Positions 27,005 through 35,713 are shown, counted from the first letter of the stretch. The stretch is 42,334 nucleotides of DNA from an uncultured Clostridia bacterium (GCA_947304405.1 CAMZBB010000012.1:1-42334), one strand, 5' to 3'. Notes: generated by a model not told the origin, from the sequence alone. Numbers and translations are program-made.

Positions 27005-27657
27005 TGCATTAATCTCCATATATCCGCCGGATCCGAGCATATCTTACCGGCTCCGTTTTCCGTCAAAAATGCACGTGATCTGTAACCCCAGTCACAGCTG
27101 ATAAGATCGATGCCGCTATTGACGGCTGTCCTGATATCGACTTCGGAATCACCGATATAAACGCAGTCTTCAGGTTCAACGCTCAGGCTGTCAAGACAAC
27201 GCCTGACCACCTCCGGATCGGGTTTATGGAGCATTCCCGGCTGTGATCCGCGGACATAATCGAACGTATCCGGGAAAAAGTGATCGATGAGGATCTGTGT
27301 GGGGACTTCATCCTTATTCGTTACCACCGCAAGCACCATTCCGGAAGACTTAAGCTTTGACAGCATCTCCGTGATGCCGTCATAAGGCTTCGTTCTCTCG
27401 ATACAGTTTGCAGCATAGTATGAAAGCCTGTCGTTAAGAAGCCTCTTCTTCAGGTCTTCATCCCATATTCCGGGATCATCGTCAAGAGATCTCTCGATCA
27501 TCTTCTCTACGCCGTTGCCGATAAAGCTCTTTACCCGTTCTTCCGTCTGCGGGGCAAGACCGTTCATCTTTCTTGCGGCATTGAGCGCGTTTGCAAGACC
27601 CGGCAAAGTATCCAGTAGTGTCCCGTCCAGATCAAAACAGGCCAGTCTGTACCGCAT
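27001..27657 (-). CDS. HAD-family phosphatase (phosphoglycolate phosphatase-like)
   Basis: The protein (218 residues from 27657) has the HAD motif CFDLDGTLLDT (Asp9 nucleophile, Asp11), VTNKDEVP as motif II, Lys near MLHKPDPEVV, and YIGDSEVDIRTA as motif IV. The cap domain is the alpha-helical Gph type. It removes phosphate from a small molecule, perhaps phosphoglycolate or pyridoxal phosphate. AAAGGGGG precedes the start; an extension to 27708 is less supported. It overlaps the S-component gene. Confidence 0.85.
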   Translation of the reverse strand: MRYRLACFDLDGTLLDTLPGLANALNAARKMNGLAPQTEERVKSFIGNGVEKMIERSLDDDPGIWDEDLKKRLLNDRLSYYAANCIERTKPYDGITEMLSKLKSSGMVLAVVTNKDEVPTQILIDHFFPDTFDYVRGSQPGMLHKPDPEVVRRCLDSLSVEPEDCVYIGDSEVDIRTAVNSGIDLISCDWGYRSRAFLTENGAGKICSDPADIWRLMQ

Positions 27658-27740
27658 AACGCGCCCCCTTTCGCTTATAGCTCTTCCGCATAAATTAAAA
27701 CACGGCACAGGGTATCGGATAATAGGACAAAACCACCTAA

Positions 27741-27770
27741 ATTATAGAAAACTCACTCCCCTAGTGCTAA
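27741..27770 (-). promoter_or_regulatory. Promoter of HAD/ECF operon
   Basis: On the minus strand TTAGCA (27765-27770) is 18 bases from TATAAT (27741-27746). The -35 box overlaps the plus-strand promoter for the exoribonuclease gene. Confidence 0.55.
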
Positions 27771-27773
27771 CAT
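27765..27773 (+). promoter_or_regulatory. Possible extended -10 promoter of the YhaM-like gene
   Basis: TGCTAACAT fits TGnTAnnnT. It is about 30 bases before the start at 27802, with GGGAG as ribosome site. No -35 box is seen. Confidence 0.4.
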
Positions 27774-27801
27774 TATTCCAAAAGATTAACGGGAGAAGAT
27801 A

Positions 27802-28833
27802 ATGAATATCATACTTTTCAAAGACATGGAGATGAACGGTGTTTACGAGACTAAGGTCATCGTCAACACTATCACCGAGAAGAATACCGCAGGCGGCAAG
27901 CCTATGCTCCGCTTAATGATCTCCGACGGAACCGATTCAGTATCGGCAGTAATGTTCGACACAACGAAGAAGAATCTGACGGATACCGGAATAGCTGACG
28001 GAATGCCCGCAGAGACTAAGATCCACATCGATCCGTTCGGCGGCAGGAGCTATCAGATCCAGTATCTCAGGCCTACAACGCTTGACGATTCAGAGAAAGC
28101 CGCATTGGTAAGGAAGCCCCCGATCGATCCGAAGAGCCTCTTCGTCAACGTCATCAGGAAGATCAAATCTTCCTCCGGAAGAGATTACGACTTAAAGTCC
28201 GCGGAGATTAAAGATGACGACTTCAGTCTGACCGCACTTGCAATAAGACTGCTTATGAAGGATTACGAAGCATTCTATTCGTCTTCTGCAGCTAAGAGCA
28301 TGCACCATAACCTTTACGGAGGTCTCGTATATCACACCTCAAGGATGGTGGATGCAGCTTTCGCTATTTGCGAGGTGTATCCCATGCTCGACCGGGAACT
28401 CCTTGTCTGCGGAACCGCCATACATGATCTCGGCAAGATCAAAGAGCTTAAGACCGCTGACACGGGAGCTGCCTCCTACACTACTGAAGGAAGCCTTCTC
28501 GGACATGCCCTGCTCGGTATCGAGATGATCGACGAAGAAGTCAGAGAGCGCGATGCCGCAAACGGCAGACAGACTTATGACAGAGAAGACGTCATGTGCC
28601 TCAAGCATATGATAGCTTCACATCACGGCAAACTCGAATGGGAAGCCATCAAGCTGCCGGCAATGCCTGAAGCCATGGTCCTTCACGAACTCGATATGAT
28701 AGATTCCAGGATCTACATCTACGAAGAGACTTTCTCCAAGACCGAACCCGGAACGCTCAGCGAACCCGTATTCGGCATAGCCGCAGAGAAGACTTCCACA
28801 CCTTTGTATCGAAGGAAAAACTCAAATAAATAA
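27802..28833 (+). CDS. yhaM: 3'-5' exoribonuclease, YhaM family
   Basis: Residues 1-100 form an OB-fold nucleic acid binding domain, and residues 165-310 an HD metal-dependent phosphohydrolase domain. Metal ligands are His178 (YHTSRM), His208/Asp209 (AIHDLGK), His235, His274/His275 (SHHGK) and Asp298/Asp301. This order is that of B. subtilis YhaM, which degrades RNA and single-stranded DNA from the 3' end. Length 343 is near 314 of YhaM. The stop lies within the left arm of the stem-loop at 28828-28907. Confidence 0.85.
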   Translation: MNIILFKDMEMNGVYETKVIVNTITEKNTAGGKPMLRLMISDGTDSVSAVMFDTTKKNLTDTGIADGMPAETKIHIDPFGGRSYQIQYLRPTTLDDSEKAALVRKPPIDPKSLFVNVIRKIKSSSGRDYDLKSAEIKDDDFSLTALAIRLLMKDYEAFYSSSAAKSMHHNLYGGLVYHTSRMVDAAFAICEVYPMLDRELLVCGTAIHDLGKIKELKTADTGAASYTTEGSLLGHALLGIEMIDEEVRERDAANGRQTYDREDVMCLKHMIASHHGKLEWEAIKLPAMPEAMVLHELDMIDSRIYIYEETFSKTEPGTLSEPVFGIAAEKTSTPLYRRKNSNK

Positions 28834-28907
28834 ACGATATGCGAGCGATTTCCGCACAAGCGAGCTTAAGCGAGCGCGGAGGACCTTAGCGAGCATATTG
28901 TTTATTT
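28828..28907. repeat. Long inverted repeat between convergent genes, containing GCGAGC repeats
   Basis: AAATAAAC-g-ATATGC (28828-28842) pairs with GCATAT-t-GTTTATTT (28893-28907), 14 pairs around one mismatch. Between the arms lie four direct copies of GCGAGC starting at 28841, 28860, 28870 and 28889 (the first and last adjoining the arms), and a short CCGC/GCGG stem. It may act as a bidirectional terminator. Both coding ends touch it. Confidence 0.55.
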
Positions 28908-28908
28908 G

Positions 28909-31900
28909 TTATGCCTTTTCGAGCGTAAACTCAAATGTCTCTTTGTACTTGACGCCCTTCTTTATAGGCTGTAACGACACGTTGTCGGCAGTCCTTTCGA
29001 TCTCTTTCATTCCGAAATCGCAGAAGAACTCGCAGTAATCGTTATTCATCAGCTGCTCTTCATGAAGGAACTCATTCATCTGTTCCGGCGTGTAAGGAAG
29101 CACCGTAAAATCAAATTTGGGCGTGTTCGTAAGCCTTCTGATGGTCACCGAGTCTCCAATCTCATTGGTGAGCTTTACGATGCGCGTATCGGTATGTGAC
29201 GAGTTCTCGGCAGGTCTTGCATACGGATGGTAGATCTTACCGGTATCTGCCGAGAAAACGCCTATCCTCGCAGAATTCTTTCTGTCGGCATAAGACTCAC
29301 CGGGTCCCCTGCCGTACCACGAGCACTTCACGCCGCTGCTGACTATCGGGAATCTGATTCCGTAACGGACCATATCGTACTTAGGCGTGAACTGCAGAGT
29401 CACCCTGAGCTTGTCAGGAGACGGAACCTCATAGAACATCAATACTTCGCCGTTCATCGCAAAAGACTTGAATCTCGATATCATCGAGAAGCACCCGTCT
29501 TTCTTGCCGTATTCGGAACCTATATAGCGGATGGATTCCTGGATGTGCTCATAGTCGCTCTCCTTGGAGAACACGGTTTTCGCCAATATAAAGCTCCTGT
29601 CGGTCCTGTCGATGTTTGACGGGCACCTGTAAAAGCTGGGTCTCATAGGGCCTTTAAGGAAATTGAATCCGCCTATCGAGAGAAGCGAACATCCGGCCGG
29701 CTCCTTTGAGAAGCCGATACGCATGTCTTCGCCGTTGACGTACAGCTGCCTGGGATCAGAGCTTATTGTCGTACCGCTCATCATCTTCCAGGGCATTTCA
29801 TCTTCAGAAACGGCAAGTTCGGAATTGGCCTCCTCTGCGTTTTCATTCACGCGTTCGACCATGCCGTTCAGATCTTCAGCGCCATTATCTTCAGGCTGCT
29901 GTAGAACATTGTCCTCTGCCTCCGCATCTGACAGCGAAGGAAGAGAAGGAATGGCTGCATCACCATCTTCCAGGCCTTTTCCATTTCCTGAAGCTGCAGG
30001 AGATACCGGACTTGCAACCTTGTCAGCCAGAATATCCTGATAGAAAGCTATCTCATAGCCTGCTTTTGCGTAATAGGTGTCATTATGCAGCTGCATGGTA
30101 ATGTCGAAAACGAGTTCCTTGCACATTGCGCTGTCATAAAGATCGATAAGGTCAAGTCTTCCCTGCCCCCAGCCTGCAGTGGTGAACATCTCCTTGGTAA
30201 ACGGGAACTTGAGCGTCCTGGATCCGTAAGGCTCTATCTCGTCGATCATTCCCTTTCCGGTAGCGAGCGTCTTGCCGCCCAAAAGCAGCTGCCATATGAG
30301 TTCAAGCTCCTCGGTATAAGCGAACGGGTTCATATTGCGCATCGTAAGGCATGCGGGGTCGCTGACCGATGCAAACACCGCGATCGACTGGCACTGTTTC
30401 TTGATATCAAGATAGATGGGATGCGGACTTCTCTCAGCATCCACGATGCCCTGTCCTATGCACGAATTCTCTTTCTGCTTTCCGCCTACGAGGTCCGCAT
30501 GATGGATCCACTTGTACATCGTGTCATCATCGGTAAAATGCGTTCTGCCCGGAATCGTCGTGAAAAGGTTTTTACCGGACTTGTTGAGATCAAAGATCTT
30601 CTTCCTGTCCAGACAAAGATCGACCCATGGTCCGAAAACAACGCCTGCTTCATTTGGAAATGCGAGAAGATCAGATACGGTCTCCGTCTCTTTGCCCTTG
30701 GATCTGGCACGGCGCTTCATGTCGGCCGCGCAGTACCACGGACGGGTATCATCTATCAGCATGCACTCATGCTTAACTCTGACAGCCTTCTCAAGATGGA
30801 ATCTGTAGTCCTGGAATCCCCACATGATGATGGACGGATGTATCATTGCCGCTTCGACGTAATCTCTCATCTGGAAATCCGCAGCGGTAGCGATGACATA
30901 TATGCCATACTGGTCGCAAAGGTTTAAGAACTCGTCAGACAGAGCAAAGCCTCCGGCGATCACGCCGTTTATGCCTGCCCTCTTCATCAGTATGATGTCC
31001 TGGCGCATGCGGTCCTGAGGGACGGCTATGCCGCCCTTGGGATCGAACTCGTAATACTTGACGAGATTAAGATTGATACGCCTGTCGTTAATGTTGAGCT
31101 TGCCCTGAACGATCTCTATCGTCCTGAAGCCGAAGCGCTTCTTTTTCGCGCAGACGATCCTGCCCTCGGAATCAAGGACTTCCAAAACAAGGTCATACTG
31201 TACCGGAGTGCAGTCTGACCATTCGGCCACGTCGAGGGCAATGAATTCCGCCTTCTCCCTCGTCTCCTTGTTTGCATCCACAACGCCGCCTACGGCGCCT
31301 CCCTGGTTCTTGAGGTTAACATAAGGGAGTTTGTACGGATCGTACTCAGCGCGGGCCTCCAGGAGCGAGAATTTGACCGAATAAGGCAGCATGAAATTCG
31401 TATGGTTGCGAAGATTGAAATCCACTTTGATCATGAAATCGCCGTGAGGGACTCTTGAAGCCTTTCCCCTTTCGGAGAGGCTGGATATTTTCGCGACCTC
31501 GGTAATGTATGCTTCAGGACAATATTCGAGCTGAATATGAAGATTGGACAGTTCAAGAAGCGAATCAAATACCAGCATCACGGGCCTGAAAAGACCGGAG
31601 AAACCATAGTTCATGATATCCAATATCACATGTCCGCTCTCGTCCCTGTCATATCTGTTTACCACGATGACTATCAGATTGATGCCTGCCACGGCCACAT
31701 CGGATATAAGAAGGCGCTTTCTTGTCGTTATGCTGTGCGACTCGCATATGAGCTTATCGTTGACGTAGACCTTGAAGCTTCCGCAGATTCCGGATGTCTC
31801 AAGATAGATCGCTCTCTCAAGATCCTGAGGCGAAAAGACGACAGTAGTCCTGTAGATGCCGGTCTCGTCTTCCTGGGAATTCGTTGAGTTCTTTACGTAT

Positions 31901-32232
31901 TTGTCGCTGATTGTATCTTCATGACGGGCGGCATTGTCCATAAGCCTCTCGGGGTACTCGTAAAGAAGATTCTGCGGCAGGCCGTAGCCGTCTGTCTGCC
32001 AGGTCGAAGGGCAGTTTACGATATCCCATTCCGTATCGTCAAAAGAAAGCAGCGTGGCGCCGAACGGGATCTCGGTATCTCCGTGGGCAAGATAGAACTT
32101 CCAGGTCGTAAGAGGCCTGTGATATGGCGAGACGACCTTGCCGAATTCCGGCATTACGCGGTCGTTGTAGATATAGTCAAAAGAATCATATGGCAGGAAG
32201 CCATCGTTCGAATATGTGAATTCCAAAGCCAA
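28909..32232 (-). CDS. LacZ-like GH2 family protein lacking catalytic residues
   Basis: The protein of 1107 residues follows the glycoside hydrolase family 2 beta-galactosidase plan: a jelly-roll domain (about 40-225), immunoglobulin-like domains, a TIM-barrel-like region (370-610), and a C-terminal beta-galactosidase small-chain-like domain (815-1105) with SWYGRGPGESYADR (971-984) and PYARPAENSSHTDTR. GIVDAERSPHPIYLDIKK also fits LacZ. The acid/base Glu of the usual WSLGNES is lost: it reads WGFQDYR (471-477), with Tyr at that site. The other barrel ligands are missing too. A 70-residue acidic linker lies at 740-812. It has no signal peptide. The start is TTG; TTG at codon 3 has better spacing from GGAGG. 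Confidence 0.72.
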   Translation of the reverse strand: MALEFTYSNDGFLPYDSFDYIYNDRVMPEFGKVVSPYHRPLTTWKFYLAHGDTEIPFGATLLSFDDTEWDIVNCPSTWQTDGYGLPQNLLYEYPERLMDNAARHEDTISDKYVKNSTNSQEDETGIYRTTVVFSPQDLERAIYLETSGICGSFKVYVNDKLICESHSITTRKRLLISDVAVAGINLIVIVVNRYDRDESGHVILDIMNYGFSGLFRPVMLVFDSLLELSNLHIQLEYCPEAYITEVAKISSLSERGKASRVPHGDFMIKVDFNLRNHTNFMLPYSVKFSLLEARAEYDPYKLPYVNLKNQGGAVGGVVDANKETREKAEFIALDVAEWSDCTPVQYDLVLEVLDSEGRIVCAKKKRFGFRTIEIVQGKLNINDRRINLNLVKYYEFDPKGGIAVPQDRMRQDIILMKRAGINGVIAGGFALSDEFLNLCDQYGIYVIATAADFQMRDYVEAAMIHPSIIMWGFQDYRFHLEKAVRVKHECMLIDDTRPWYCAADMKRRARSKGKETETVSDLLAFPNEAGVVFGPWVDLCLDRKKIFDLNKSGKNLFTTIPGRTHFTDDDTMYKWIHHADLVGGKQKENSCIGQGIVDAERSPHPIYLDIKKQCQSIAVFASVSDPACLTMRNMNPFAYTEELELIWQLLLGGKTLATGKGMIDEIEPYGSRTLKFPFTKEMFTTAGWGQGRLDLIDLYDSAMCKELVFDITMQLHNDTYYAKAGYEIAFYQDILADKVASPVSPAASGNGKGLEDGDAAIPSLPSLSDAEAEDNVLQQPEDNGAEDLNGMVERVNENAEEANSELAVSEDEMPWKMMSGTTISSDPRQLYVNGEDMRIGFSKEPAGCSLLSIGGFNFLKGPMRPSFYRCPSNIDRTDRSFILAKTVFSKESDYEHIQESIRYIGSEYGKKDGCFSMISRFKSFAMNGEVLMFYEVPSPDKLRVTLQFTPKYDMVRYGIRFPIVSSGVKCSWYGRGPGESYADRKNSARIGVFSADTGKIYHPYARPAENSSHTDTRIVKLTNEIGDSVTIRRLTNTPKFDFTVLPYTPEQMNEFLHEEQLMNNDYCEFFCDFGMKEIERTADNVSLQPIKKGVKYKETFEFTLEKA

Positions 32233-32274
32233 ATGCCTCCTTCATGCTGAAAATGCCGACAGTTAACTATCGTA

Positions 32275-32283
32275 ATTGTAACA
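32275..32283 (-). promoter_or_regulatory. Extended -10 promoter of the GH2-like gene
   Basis: TGTTACAAT (minus strand) fits TGnTACAAT, about 45 bases before the TTG start. Confidence 0.5.
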
Positions 32284-32309
32284 TGAATGGGGATTGGCTA
32301 AATTTCATA

Positions 32310-32330
32310 CGCGTTACAAATAAGAACGCG
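32310..32330 (-). terminator. Stem-loop after the anchored protein gene
   Basis: CGCGTT and AACGCG form a 6-bp stem around a nine-base loop, just after the stop at 32338. No U-run follows, so it is a weak terminator candidate. Confidence 0.35.
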
Positions 32331-32337
32331 CGGAAGA

Positions 32338-33603
32338 TCAGTACCTGATGCCTGCGACTTTCCAGCTTCCGTTGATGCGGCACAGATAAAGGTGTGCGGT
32401 TGTCTTTACGACCTCGCGTTCCTTGCTGCCCCAGAACATTTCCATATGCTGCTCAACATAAGCTTCGACATAAACGATATCCTTCGTGTAGCAGATGAAA
32501 TCCTTGATCTGTTCGTTCTTGATATCTACTTTGCCGTGCCTCGTGTACCATTCGCGGGCAGAGTTTCTCTTGATGTCCCTCAAAGTCTTGGAATTCTTGG
32601 GGAAATACTTGTCCAATGCATAATTGCCCGCATCCTGCGAGATAAAGTTTGCGAAATCCTTCGTAAATGATATTGCGAACTGTTCAGCCTTGTCTTTATC
32701 GGGACATTCCGCACGGGAACCGATCACATACTCTCCCGTTGTCTTATCCTTTGATGCTTTTACTTCTTTGCCGTTCTCATCGGCGATCTTGACCTTGGGT
32801 TCAGCATAAAGTCCGGACACCTCGTAGACGCACTGCTTGGGCAGTTCCGCATAAGGCTGGAGGTACTTGTTCTCTTCAGCATCTATCCCCTGCTCGGTCT
32901 TATAGTCCGCAGGTACTTCTACACCGTTAACTTTAAGAGTGTATCCTTCGGGAAGGGTAACTTTGAGATTATGGTCTGCGGCCGTGTAGAACACGAGATC
33001 ACCCGGTTTCCAGGCCTTAAAGCCGTATTTGGGCTGCTGAGTCTCGTCTTCTGCAAGTTTCAATTTGGCGATTATGTATTCACCCGAGCAGATATAGTAT
33101 TCGGGCGCACTTTCGGAATAGTCCTCCGTCTGCTTATACGTGAACTCCTTATCCTTGATAAGGTTCTTCATGTATTTCTTTAGGGCTGACTCTTTCTCGA
33201 ATTCGGTGAGCTTGGGCTTCTCCTTGATCATGGCCCAAATGGAATCCATATCCTGTTTTGCAAAAAGCTCGACCGTACTCTCGGCCTGATGATATGGAAG
33301 GCTCTCCTGATAGAGCTCCTCATATGTGCCCAAAAAGCCGTTGAACCAGATAAGGCCGATGCAGATAGCCAAAGTCAGCACAACGAGCCATATAACAAGA
33401 CCCAATGTGAATTTGCTTATCTTACGTGCAGGCTTTTGTTTTCCTGAAGGTGCTTTGTCCTGTTTTGGGGGAGACTGTCTGACGGGCTGCGGATTCTTAG
33501 CCGGCAGGGGCCTTTTTTCCTGCCTCACTGGTCTTCCTTTTCCGGAAGCATCCGGGGACCTGACCGGTTTTCCGGTCTTATTTGTCATATCCTCAGGTCT
33601 CAC
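32338..33603 (-). CDS. Membrane-anchored extracellular protein, unknown function
   Basis: This 421-residue protein has a basic, Pro/Lys-rich cytoplasmic N-terminus (1-65), one membrane helix (about 67-89) and a long external region. The final 110 residues resemble an NTF2-like fold, as seen in TcaA-type envelope proteins, but this is uncertain. GTG at 33603 is the furthest start; ATG five codons later (33588) follows TGAGG closely. It begins eight bases after the phosphodiester glycosidase stop, so both are in one operon and probably act at the surface together. Confidence 0.65.
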   Translation of the reverse strand: MRPEDMTNKTGKPVRSPDASGKGRPVRQEKRPLPAKNPQPVRQSPPKQDKAPSGKQKPARKISKFTLGLVIWLVVLTLAICIGLIWFNGFLGTYEELYQESLPYHQAESTVELFAKQDMDSIWAMIKEKPKLTEFEKESALKKYMKNLIKDKEFTYKQTEDYSESAPEYYICSGEYIIAKLKLAEDETQQPKYGFKAWKPGDLVFYTAADHNLKVTLPEGYTLKVNGVEVPADYKTEQGIDAEENKYLQPYAELPKQCVYEVSGLYAEPKVKIADENGKEVKASKDKTTGEYVIGSRAECPDKDKAEQFAISFTKDFANFISQDAGNYALDKYFPKNSKTLRDIKRNSAREWYTRHGKVDIKNEQIKDFICYTKDIVYVEAYVEQHMEMFWGSKEREVVKTTAHLYLCRINGSWKVAGIRY

Positions 33604-33610
33604 TTAAAGC

Positions 33611-35230
33611 TCAATTCTCCTTTGAAGGGGCCTTGGCCTTAGCATCGGACGATTGGGGCATTACGACAAATGCAGTCGGCATCTTTCGGCTCTGCCTGAT
33701 ACTTGAACTGGATACGAGCTCCTCGTTTTTGTACCACATTGCAGAAGACATTCCGCCGTCAAGGTTGGCCGCATTGACCGCACCGTATTCCTTCATGACT
33801 TCGATGAGGTCAGCCATTGTGGCACCCATCGATGATGTTTTTCTTCCTTCGATAACGAGGAGGAGCACTGCACCGTCCTCACGCTGTCCGATGGCAGTCC
33901 TCGGGTTGAGGCCGCCGCTGTTGCCGCTGTACTTGGCAGCCTTTCCGTTTACGATAAGAGTCGGTCCGAAAGTAACTGCATCCCTGACTCCGATGTTTAT
34001 GGCCTGCTGGCATGTCATCCTTCCGACTACGAGGACGTTGTCCTTTGTAAATCCGTAGACGTCGAATGTTGCATTGGGCGCACCGTTCCTGAGCTTTCCG
34101 TCAGCAATGACGATTCCTTCAGGCCATCCGCCGATGCCCATTCCGCCTTTATCCTCGTACTTGCCGCCATTGATGCCGCCGATGGCTCCGGACTTCTCGA
34201 TGTGTTCCTTGAGCGTATATCCGGCACCTCTGTGATTGAACTCTTCAAGCGTTGATACCTTGACCCTGGAAGGATCCTGGACCACCATCATGATACCGTG
34301 ATACATCGGTCCGCTGACTTCATGGATCTCGACTCCGTCGCCGTCAGGGTCATATATGTTGGCTGCGTTCGCAGCTTTGTCAGAACTCTTCTTGTCCGCG
34401 ATCTTTACGAGAGAAGTATCGGTATAGTAATCGAACTCTTCCGTTTTGTTCCTGTTCAGGATCTCCGCTATCTCTTCATCTGAAAGGACCATCTGCGCAA
34501 GAACTCCGCCCACGGACGATTCCATGACCGACGAAACGAACTGGTCGCGAAGATGCGGTGACGCCCCCTTCATGACTATTCCGAGGAACGAATAGAAGCC
34601 GCACAGTAAGATGGCAAGCGTAAAGAAAACGACGATCAAGGCTCTTCCGACAACCTTCAGAGCCATCTTGCCGACCTTGCGGACAGTCTCGCGCCTGATC
34701 TGTTTTCTCTGTATCTCGGCTCTGGCAGCCTGCTGTCTTGCTTCGATCTTTCTTGCAATAAGGTCAGCGCCGTTTTCTGCCGGAGCGGCAGTCATCGCCT
34801 TTCTCGGCATGGGAGGGGTCACACCCGGTCTTCTGACCGCAACAGTGCCCTGTCCCTGAGCATGTGCTTTGACAGCCTGGATAGGGACCTTCAATCTGTT
34901 TATTTCAGGTGATGTATTGCCATGATTCTTTTTTACCGGTCTTGCGTTTCTGTCCCTGCGGTCATCCACCCACATGGTGTTCCTGCCGGAGAAACGGTCA
35001 TTACGGCGTGGAGATTCACTTACGTAATTCGAAGGCGGTACATTTCTGCCCGCGGCAACGGGCTGTTCGATCGTCATCTTTCTCGTCTCATAGGCGGCGA
35101 CGACCTTGTCTATCATCTCGTTACGTCCGCTTTCGGGCAGGCTCTTCATCTTCTGGTAGAGCGCCTGCTTCTTCGCAGGATCGAGCCCTGCGACTATATG
35201 CTGAAACTTTGTAACATTGTTATTTCCCAT
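33611..35230 (-). CDS. Membrane-anchored phosphodiester glycosidase (NAGPA-like)
   Basis: The 539-residue protein has a long basic, disordered cytoplasmic part, a helix near residues 183-207, and an external NAGPA/phosphodiester glycosidase domain in the last 230 residues. The domain is recognised by GAIGGINGGKY, DAVTFGPTLIVNGK, NPRTAIGQREDGAVLLLVIEG and NAANLDGGMSSAMWY. The family includes the lysosomal enzyme removing GlcNAc from phosphodiesters and bacterial exopolysaccharide proteins. The ATG at 35230 follows AAGGGA. An in-frame extension to 35413 is rejected because it would run through the promoter and into tRNA-Phe. Confidence 0.83.
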   Translation of the reverse strand: MGNNNVTKFQHIVAGLDPAKKQALYQKMKSLPESGRNEMIDKVVAAYETRKMTIEQPVAAGRNVPPSNYVSESPRRNDRFSGRNTMWVDDRRDRNARPVKKNHGNTSPEINRLKVPIQAVKAHAQGQGTVAVRRPGVTPPMPRKAMTAAPAENGADLIARKIEARQQAARAEIQRKQIRRETVRKVGKMALKVVGRALIVVFFTLAILLCGFYSFLGIVMKGASPHLRDQFVSSVMESSVGGVLAQMVLSDEEIAEILNRNKTEEFDYYTDTSLVKIADKKSSDKAANAANIYDPDGDGVEIHEVSGPMYHGIMMVVQDPSRVKVSTLEEFNHRGAGYTLKEHIEKSGAIGGINGGKYEDKGGMGIGGWPEGIVIADGKLRNGAPNATFDVYGFTKDNVLVVGRMTCQQAINIGVRDAVTFGPTLIVNGKAAKYSGNSGGLNPRTAIGQREDGAVLLLVIEGRKTSSMGATMADLIEVMKEYGAVNAANLDGGMSSAMWYKNEELVSSSSIRQSRKMPTAFVVMPQSSDAKAKAPSKEN

Positions 35231-35278
35231 GTATTTTTCCCTTCGAAAACCAGCCTCGCGGAGGGGGCTGATATTTCG

Positions 35279-35305
35279 ATTATACAAAAAAGTATGAAAT
35301 TCCAA
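35279..35305 (-). promoter_or_regulatory. Promoter of the phosphodiester glycosidase operon
   Basis: A perfect TATAAT (35279-35284) has TTGGAA (35300-35305) at 15 bases spacing; ATTGGA at 16 is an alternative. The leader carries a short GC-rich stem. Confidence 0.55.
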
Positions 35306-35347
35306 TGGGGTTGTAAGCAAACTGTAAAAAATTCGACAAAACGGGGT

Positions 35348-35376
35348 AAAAAAAGGGACTGCAATTATGCAGTCCC
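35348..35376 (-). terminator. Terminator of the tRNA operon
   Basis: GGGACTGCA-TAAT-TGCAGTCCC has a perfect 9-bp stem, followed by seven T. It lies just after tRNA-Phe. Confidence 0.92.
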
Positions 35377-35380
35377 TCTT

Positions 35381-35456
35381 TGGTGCCCAGAACCGGAATC
35401 GAACCAGTGACACGGGGATTTTCAGTCCCCTGCTCTACCGACTGAGCTATCTGGGC
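35381..35456 (-). tRNA. tRNA-Phe (GAA)
   Basis: The 76-base gene starts GCCCAGATAGCTCAG and ends with encoded CCA. The anticodon loop CTGAAAA gives GAA. The T-loop GGTTCGATTCC and the acceptor stem pair well. Confidence 0.97.
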
Positions 35457-35459
35457 AAA

Positions 35460-35498
35460 AATCAAGCCGGACATTGCGGAACAAGATCCGGCTTGATT
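35460..35498 (-). repeat. 12-bp perfect inverted repeat between tRNA-Asp and tRNA-Phe
   Basis: AATCAAGCCGGA (35460-35471) and TCCGGCTTGATT (35487-35498) enclose a 15-base loop. On the transcribed strand TTTTT follows directly before the tRNA-Phe 5' end, so it looks like a terminator placed inside the operon. Its first transcribed base is the last base of the tRNA-Asp CCA end. Confidence 0.8.
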
Positions 35499-35574
35499 GG
35501 CGACGCAGAAGGGTCTCGAACCCTCGACCTCCAGCGTGACAGGCTGGCGCTCTAACCAACTGAGCTACTGCGCC
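35498..35574 (-). tRNA. tRNA-Asp (GTC)
   Basis: The 77-base gene has acceptor GGCGCAG pairing with CTGCGTC, anticodon loop CTGTCAC (GTC), discriminator G and encoded CCA. The T-arm GGGTTCGAGACCC is standard. Confidence 0.97.
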
Positions 35575-35577
35575 GTA

Positions 35578-35653
35578 TGGTGGAAACTACAGGGCTCGAA
35601 CCTGTGACCCTCTGCTTGTAAGGCAGATGCTCTCCCAGCTGAGCTAAGCTTCC
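35578..35653 (-). tRNA. tRNA-Val (TAC)
   Basis: The 76-base gene has acceptor GGAAGCT with AGTTTCC, anticodon loop CTTACAA (TAC), and encoded CCA. It is the first tRNA of the operon. Confidence 0.97.
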
Positions 35654-35684
35654 GACTGGCGCGCCTTTTTCAAAGCGCGAATGA

Positions 35685-35713
35685 ATTATAAAATAATCCC
35701 TTTGTGCTGTCAA
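35685..35713 (-). promoter_or_regulatory. Perfect consensus promoter of the tRNA operon
   Basis: TTGACA (35708-35713), a spacer of 17 bases and TATAAT (35685-35690) on the minus strand match the sigma-A consensus exactly. The start of transcription should be near 35678, about 25 bases before tRNA-Val. Confidence 0.88.

Noticed and set aside
30085..30927. Long plus-strand reading frame opposite the GH2-like gene
   Set aside because: It is antisense to a conserved domain region and shows no family features.
28909..32232. Active beta-galactosidase
   Set aside because: The acid/base and nucleophile motifs required for GH2 catalysis are absent, although the fold is recognisable.
35231..35413. 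N-terminal extension of the phosphodiester glycosidase
   Set aside because: It would cross the promoter, the tRNA terminator and tRNA-Phe; ATG at 35230 has a ribosome site.
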